A DNA stretch of 64,000 bases, taken from NCBI GenBank assembly GCA_036495715.1, contig DASXML010000071.1, positions 1 through 64,000 on the forward strand. Reading direction: 5' to 3'. Below are positions 60,103 through 64,000 of this stretch, piece by piece. A model generated the notes under the pieces. The model made no database searches. It saw only the letters and a program-made list of their open reading frames with translations, and was not told the origin of the DNA. The DNA comes from Scandinavium sp036495715 (GTDB taxonomy: Bacteria > Pseudomonadota > Gammaproteobacteria > Enterobacterales > Enterobacteriaceae). Both the position numbers and the translations under genes were made by a program. Position 1 is the stretch's first letter, and the number at the start of each line of letters is the position of its first letter.

Positions 60103-60729
60103 TCAGGTGACCGGGATCATCACCACGTTTTGATAAGCCGGACGGCGCGAAAGTTGCTGATACCAGCGCTGTAAATTCGGGTGCGGCTGCCAGGTTTTGA
60201 CCGTTTCCATCAGGTTATAGATGAACGGGGCAACGGCGATATCGCCTGTGCCAAATTCATCACCAGAAAGCCACGGCGACTGAGCAAGTGCGGCATCCAG
60301 AATAGTGAAGAGTTTTTCACACTGCGCGATCCCCGCATCAATGGCGGCGTGGTCGCGTTGTTCGGGCGGCGTTCTGACCAGTCCCATCAGGATCACCCTA
60401 TGTGCCGGAGAAAGCGAACCGTTGGCCCAGTCCATCCACTTTTCACCCTGCGCGCGTTTGGCCGGATTTTCCTGCCATAGGCCATTTTGTCCGTACTGCG
60501 CGGCGAGATAGCGCACGATAGTGTTCGATTCCCACAGCGTAATGTCGGTGGCGTCGTCATGCAGCAGCGGCACCAGGCCGTTCGGGTTTTTAGCGAGATA
60601 GTCAGGGTCATGATTCAAGCCGAATTCCAGTCCGGCAAGGATCTGGTCATAAGAAAGACCAAGCTCTTCCAGCGTCCAGCGTACCTTTTTGACATTTGTT
60701 GAGTTGTTTCTGCCCCACAGCGTAATCAT
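60103..60729 (-). CDS. gstB: Glutathione S-transferase GstB
   Basis: This 208-residue glutathione transferase has an N-terminal thioredoxin fold (MITLWGRNNSTNVKKVRWTL, with NPNGLVPLL and the ESNTIVRYLA glutathione-gamma-glutamyl motif near 65). The all-helical C-terminal domain follows. Start 60729 matches E. coli GstB (YliJ, 208 aa); the frame to 60765 is leader. E. coli GstB acts on bromoacetate-like electrophiles. It is convergent with yliI. Confidence 0.93.
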   Translation of the reverse strand: MITLWGRNNSTNVKKVRWTLEELGLSYDQILAGLEFGLNHDPDYLAKNPNGLVPLLHDDATDITLWESNTIVRYLAAQYGQNGLWQENPAKRAQGEKWMDWANGSLSPAHRVILMGLVRTPPEQRDHAAIDAGIAQCEKLFTILDAALAQSPWLSGDEFGTGDIAVAPFIYNLMETVKTWQPHPNLQRWYQQLSRRPAYQNVVMIPVT

Positions 60730-60969
60730 CGTCACTCCGTAATAAGCACATAATGGAATCGTCATGGTGGGTTAAATTCAACGTTCACACAACCGTGATC
60801 AAAAAAATCTCCCCGTTTTCAACACAAAGCGTCGTTCTTGCGTAAACTTTAAAAACTTTACCAACGCATTGTTTCTTTAAGGTCATTTCTACGTTATTAC
60901 TCACCGCCTGTTGTTGCACGGCGTCAGTGACGTAGCGTGTTTTTTGGAATGGATACTTGGGTGGCTCTT

Positions 60970-62178
60970 ATGACGCGAACTGTTGTTTCTCCCCGCGGCC
61001 TGGCAGCAGGCTCTCTGCTTTTACTTCTCGTGGCTCCTGCCTTGCAGGCGGCTGATGCTGTTCAACAACCGGAAGCCCCGCCGGTAGACGCCAAAGCGTG
61101 GATCCTGATGGATTACGCCAGCGGCAAAGTGCTGAGCGAAGGCAACGCTGACGATAAGCTCGATCCGGCCAGTCTGACCAAAATTATGACCAGCTATGTC
61201 GTCGGTCAGGCGATTAAAGCCAACAAAATCAAAATGACCGATATGGTCACCATCGGCAAAGATGCCTGGGCGACGGGGAACCCGGCGCTGCGTGGTTCAT
61301 CGGTGATGTTTCTGAAACCGGGTGATCAGGTGTCGGTTGAAAACCTCAATAAAGGGGTGATTATTCAGTCCGGCAACGATGCCTGTATCGCGCTGGCGGA
61401 TTATGTCGCCGGCAGTCAGGATTCGTTTATCAGCCTGATGAACAGCTATTCGCAGAAACTCGGCCTGACCAATACCACGTTTAAAACCGTCCACGGTCTG
61501 GATGCGCCTGGACAGTTCAGCACCGCGCGTGACATGGCTTTGCTGACCAAAGCGATGATCCACGACGTGCCGGACGAGTACGCCATTCACAAAGAAAAAG
61601 AGTTTACGTTCAATAACATTAAGCAGCCGAACCGTAACCGTCTGCTGTGGAATACCAGTCTGGGCGCGGACGGGGTGAAAACCGGGACGACGGCGGGCGC
61701 GGGCTATAACCTGGTGTCTTCAGCACAACAGGGTGATATGCGTCTGATTGCGGTTGTGCTTGGCACCAAAACGGATCGGATCCGTTTTAATGAATCCGAA
61801 AAACTGCTGACCTGGGGTTTCCGCTTTTATGAAACCGTCACGCCAATCAAACCGGATGCGACGTTCATCGAGCAGCGCGTGTGGTACGGCGACAGCAGCC
61901 AGGCGAAACTGGGAGCCGGTGAAGCGGGTTCGATTACTTTACCGCGCGGACAGCTGAAAAATCTGAAAGCGAGCTACAGCCTCAATGAGCCTCAGCTGAC
62001 CGCGCCGCTGACCAAAGGGCAGGTGGTTGGTACCATCGACTTTAAGCTGAATGATAAAACCATCGAACAGCGTCCGTTGATTGTGATGGAAGCGGTCAAT
62101 GAGGGCGGGTTCTTCAACCGGATGGTTGATTTTGTGCTGATGAAATTCCACCAGTGGTTCGGTAGCTGGTTCTCATAA
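60970..62178 (+). CDS. dacC: D-alanyl-D-alanine carboxypeptidase DacC (PBP6)
   Basis: This 402-residue penicillin-binding protein 6 has a signal peptide to about 30 (LVAPALQAA). The SxxK motif is in DPASLTKIMTSYVV (about 66), SxN in QSGNDACIALADY, and KTG in DGVKTGTTAGAGY. A C-terminal beta domain precedes an amphipathic membrane anchor (FVLMKFHQWFGSWFS). It trims pentapeptides in peptidoglycan. Start 60970 aligns with E. coli MTQYSS..RGLAAGS; an upstream ATG at 60937 is less likely. Confidence 0.95.
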   Translation: MTRTVVSPRGLAAGSLLLLLVAPALQAADAVQQPEAPPVDAKAWILMDYASGKVLSEGNADDKLDPASLTKIMTSYVVGQAIKANKIKMTDMVTIGKDAWATGNPALRGSSVMFLKPGDQVSVENLNKGVIIQSGNDACIALADYVAGSQDSFISLMNSYSQKLGLTNTTFKTVHGLDAPGQFSTARDMALLTKAMIHDVPDEYAIHKEKEFTFNNIKQPNRNRLLWNTSLGADGVKTGTTAGAGYNLVSSAQQGDMRLIAVVLGTKTDRIRFNESEKLLTWGFRFYETVTPIKPDATFIEQRVWYGDSSQAKLGAGEAGSITLPRGQLKNLKASYSLNEPQLTAPLTKGQVVGTIDFKLNDKTIEQRPLIVMEAVNEGGFFNRMVDFVLMKFHQWFGSWFS

Positions 62179-62193
62179 TTGCGCTGCCTGTAT

Positions 62194-62226
62194 TGCCCGG
62201 TGGCGGCTACGCCTTACCGGGCCTAC
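62194..62226. repeat. REP element after dacC
   Basis: GCCCGGTGGCGGCTACGCCT followed by TACCGGGCCTACA, a single REP unit between convergent dacC and deoR. Confidence 0.8.
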
Positions 62227-62268
62227 AAAACCTGTCTTGCTGTCTGTCGGCCGTAAGACAGGCAAGTC

Positions 62269-63033
62269 TTATTTGTCGTACAGCAGCGTGATCCCACGCT
62301 GCTTTGCCAGCGCAGTCAGTTCGTCATCCGGGCGACGGTCGCTGGCAATCACACCAAAGGCGCTCAAATCGCCCATTCTTGCCGGACGCACCTTGCCAAA
62401 TTTACTGTGATCGACCACCAACACATGTTGCTGAGCATGGGTTAACGCCCAGTGTTTCACCGGCAATTCATCGAGATTAAAACAGGTTGCGCCATGTTCA
62501 GTGTGGACGCCTGCCGCTGAATAAAAAGCGATGTCAGGACACAAATGGCTGAGGGTGTCCTGCGGGCTGAGTGGTTTGAAAATGGCGTTGCTGGCATGGA
62601 ATTCACCGCCGCACAAAATGGCGCGGCACAGTGGTTTTTCCTGTAGCGAGAGAAACGTATTCAGGGAATAACAGACGGCCGTAAACGGCAGCTCGTCGTC
62701 AATGGCGTCGATAATCCACGGGGTGGTGGTGCCACAGTCGAAAAAGGCCATTTGGTGTGCTTTCAGCAATTTTACGGCATGGCGTGCGGCCTGACGTTTT
62801 TCGTCAACCAGCCGTGTTTTTTGGTCGCTTAACAGGTAATGACTGGCGCTGCGTGGTTCAAGCACCACATAACCGCCGAGCAATACAACAGGCCCGCTAA
62901 TGCTGTTAAGGTCACGGCGAATGGTCATCTCAGAAACGCCCAGCAGAGTCGCTGCTTCTTTCAGATGGAGCTTATCGCTACGTTTAAGAGCCTGAATAAG
63001 CTGGCTGATTCGCTCTTCGCGCCGTGTTTCCAT
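62269..63033 (-). CDS. deoR: Deoxyribose operon repressor DeoR
   Basis: This 254-residue founding member of the DeoR family has the N-terminal helix-turn-helix LHLKEAATLLGVSEMTIRRDL (about 22-42). A C-terminal sugar-phosphate sensor contains FFDCGTTTPWIID. It represses the deo nucleoside-catabolic genes and is induced by deoxyribose-5-phosphate. Start 63033 (METRREERI) matches E. coli; the frame to 63087 is leader. Confidence 0.95.
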   Translation of the reverse strand: METRREERISQLIQALKRSDKLHLKEAATLLGVSEMTIRRDLNSISGPVVLLGGYVVLEPRSASHYLLSDQKTRLVDEKRQAARHAVKLLKAHQMAFFDCGTTTPWIIDAIDDELPFTAVCYSLNTFLSLQEKPLCRAILCGGEFHASNAIFKPLSPQDTLSHLCPDIAFYSAAGVHTEHGATCFNLDELPVKHWALTHAQQHVLVVDHSKFGKVRPARMGDLSAFGVIASDRRPDDELTALAKQRGITLLYDK

Positions 63034-63107
63034 AAAACCCCTGTTAGCCGCAACGCCCTCTGCGTCAGGCAGAGGGTCTGGCGGCAATTTTACCTGCGCA
63101 TTGGGTC

Positions 63108-63716
63108 TTAGTCACGCACCCAGCCTTTGCGGATCGGCAATGAGAAGCAGAAGCGGTAGGCCGCTTGCAAACGACGATAGAGCGCCTGACCGAAAAGATG
63201 CCACAGCACCTGCGCTGCCAGGCAACCGCTCAGCCCGGCGAGGAACCCTCCGACCATATCAAGCGGCCAGTGTACGCCAAGGTAAACGCGTGACCACGCA
63301 ATCGCGCCGCCAATCACCAGCAACAGTACGCCGGACCACAGGCGATGCCAGAAGATAAAGGCCAATGCAAAAGTGAAAATGACCGTGCCGTGATCGCTTG
63401 GGAAGGAGTCATCCGCAGAGTGATGCAGGAAGTTATAGCCCACGCCCTTAACAAATGGCCTGTCATGCGGGAAAATATGCCCGACGATAAAGGAGAGCAG
63501 CAGGCTGATGCCGATTGCCATCGCCACTTTGATAACCAACTGACGCTGAGCGCAGACCTGACCACGCGGGCCCCACAGCCACAATATGACGGCCAGCAGC
63601 GGGACGATGGAGATTAAATCTTTAGCGATAAAGGTCGCCATAGAAATCATCCACTGCGGCGACGCTGGCGTGGCGTTGATCCAGTAAAACAGCGAGTAAT
63701 TCAAATTTTCCAGCAT
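63108..63716 (-). CDS. ybjG: Undecaprenyl-pyrophosphate phosphatase YbjG
   Basis: This 202-residue PAP2-family inner-membrane phosphatase recycles the undecaprenyl carrier for cell-wall synthesis. Motifs are HDRPF (near 82, C1), FPSDHGT (near 107, C2; PSDH in place of PSGH) and SRVYLGVHWPLDMVGG (near 143, C3). Several transmembrane helices. Start at 63716 has an ordinary ribosome site. It lies divergent from what appears to be mdfA. Confidence 0.94.
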   Translation of the reverse strand: MLENLNYSLFYWINATPASPQWMISMATFIAKDLISIVPLLAVILWLWGPRGQVCAQRQLVIKVAMAIGISLLLSFIVGHIFPHDRPFVKGVGYNFLHHSADDSFPSDHGTVIFTFALAFIFWHRLWSGVLLLVIGGAIAWSRVYLGVHWPLDMVGGFLAGLSGCLAAQVLWHLFGQALYRRLQAAYRFCFSLPIRKGWVRD

Positions 63717-63992
63717 AGCGTGCGGACTCTTACAGTTTGATGACGATGTTCACCTTAAAAATCGTAGCCGGGGCGGTAAAGAGGGATTGTCTTAATTGTC
63801 CGGTGCTTACGATTTATGTTCAGGCAGCGTTTACAATTCTGCTTTCAGAAACGGCAGTATAGGGGGCGCAACTTAAGCGAACCTTAAACGAGTAAATTTG
63901 TGCTGTAACAGGGTGTTTCCCACACTTTTCGCTATCGCCGTTCACTTTCCTTTATTACACTTCTCGCGATTTTTTCACCTTTAAGAGATTGC

Positions 63993-64000
63993 ATGCACAA
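63993..64000 (+). CDS. mdfA: Probable start of MdfA (first codons only)
   Basis: The window ends with ATGCACAA preceded by AAGAGATT. In E. coli the gene divergent from ybjG is mdfA, encoding a multidrug MFS exporter that starts MQNK. Only three codons are visible, so the call rests on gene order. Confidence 0.4.

Noticed and set aside
1..64000. CRISPR arrays, tRNA or rRNA genes, intact insertion sequences, complete prophage
   Set aside because: No regularly spaced repeats, no cloverleaf-like or rRNA sequence, and no transposase or phage structural frames were seen. The only integration-like signature is the rimO direct repeat pair.

Overview
The window is a chromosomal segment from a member of the Enterobacteriaceae, most like the Enterobacter / Lelliottia / Leclercia / Citrobacter side of the family. 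The backbone is the E. coli-type order dinG-ybiB ... rlmF-mscM-glnQPH-dps-rhtA-ompX-opgE-mntS-mntR-ybiR ... ldtB-ybiT ... ybiU-ybiV-ybiWY-fsaA-moeBA-iaaA-gsiABCD-rimO ... bssR-yliI-gstB-dacC-deoR-ybjG-(mdfA). Protein lengths and sequences match the E. coli proteins closely from memory; no database search was run, so genus-level placement is inference.

Layout. 1-6.3 kb: SOS helicase dinG with a LexA box, ybiB, two DUF1471 small exported proteins (ybiJ, mcbA), a flavin reductase-like protein and rlmF. 6.3-11.8 kb: mechanosensitive channel mscM, the glutamine ABC transporter glnHPQ with a sigma-54/NtrC-type control region, and dps. 12-17.6 kb: rhtA, ompX, opgE, mntS, mntR (with a perfect MntR-type palindrome) and ybiR. 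17.6-28 kb is accessory relative to E. coli: a tripartite HlyD/MFS/outer-membrane-factor efflux operon, an aldo/keto reductase, the relic of an arylsulfatase plus sulfatase-maturase pair, a beta-glucosidase / PTS EIIC / GntR set with tandem operators, and an orphan glycosyltransferase. 28.2-31 kb: ldtB and ybiT, followed by small proteins of unknown function. 32-37.1 kb is a second accessory block: GH31 glycosidase, MFS transporter and LacI regulator. 37.1-43.8 kb: ybiU, ybiV, the glycyl-radical pair ybiWY and fsaA, which share a 16-bp palindromic operator-like sequence. 43.8-53.7 kb: molybdopterin genes moeBA, isoaspartyl peptidase iaaA, the glutathione importer gsiABCD, and rimO.

The most notable region is 53.6-56.7 kb. 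A roughly 100-bp direct repeat of the 5' end of rimO (71 bp of it identical) brackets a ~2.9-kb AT-richer cassette encoding a small protein of unknown function, a PAAR-domain protein with a glycine-rich hydrophobic C-terminus (candidate type VI secretion effector), and a small two-helix membrane protein (candidate immunity protein). No integrase or core T6SS gene is present. Immediately beyond the right-hand repeat lies a class C beta-lactamase without an adjacent ampR.

The window closes with bssR, yliI, gstB, dacC, deoR, ybjG and the first codons of what is probably mdfA. REP-like elements occur at six intergenic places. No tRNA, rRNA, CRISPR array or intact insertion sequence was seen.
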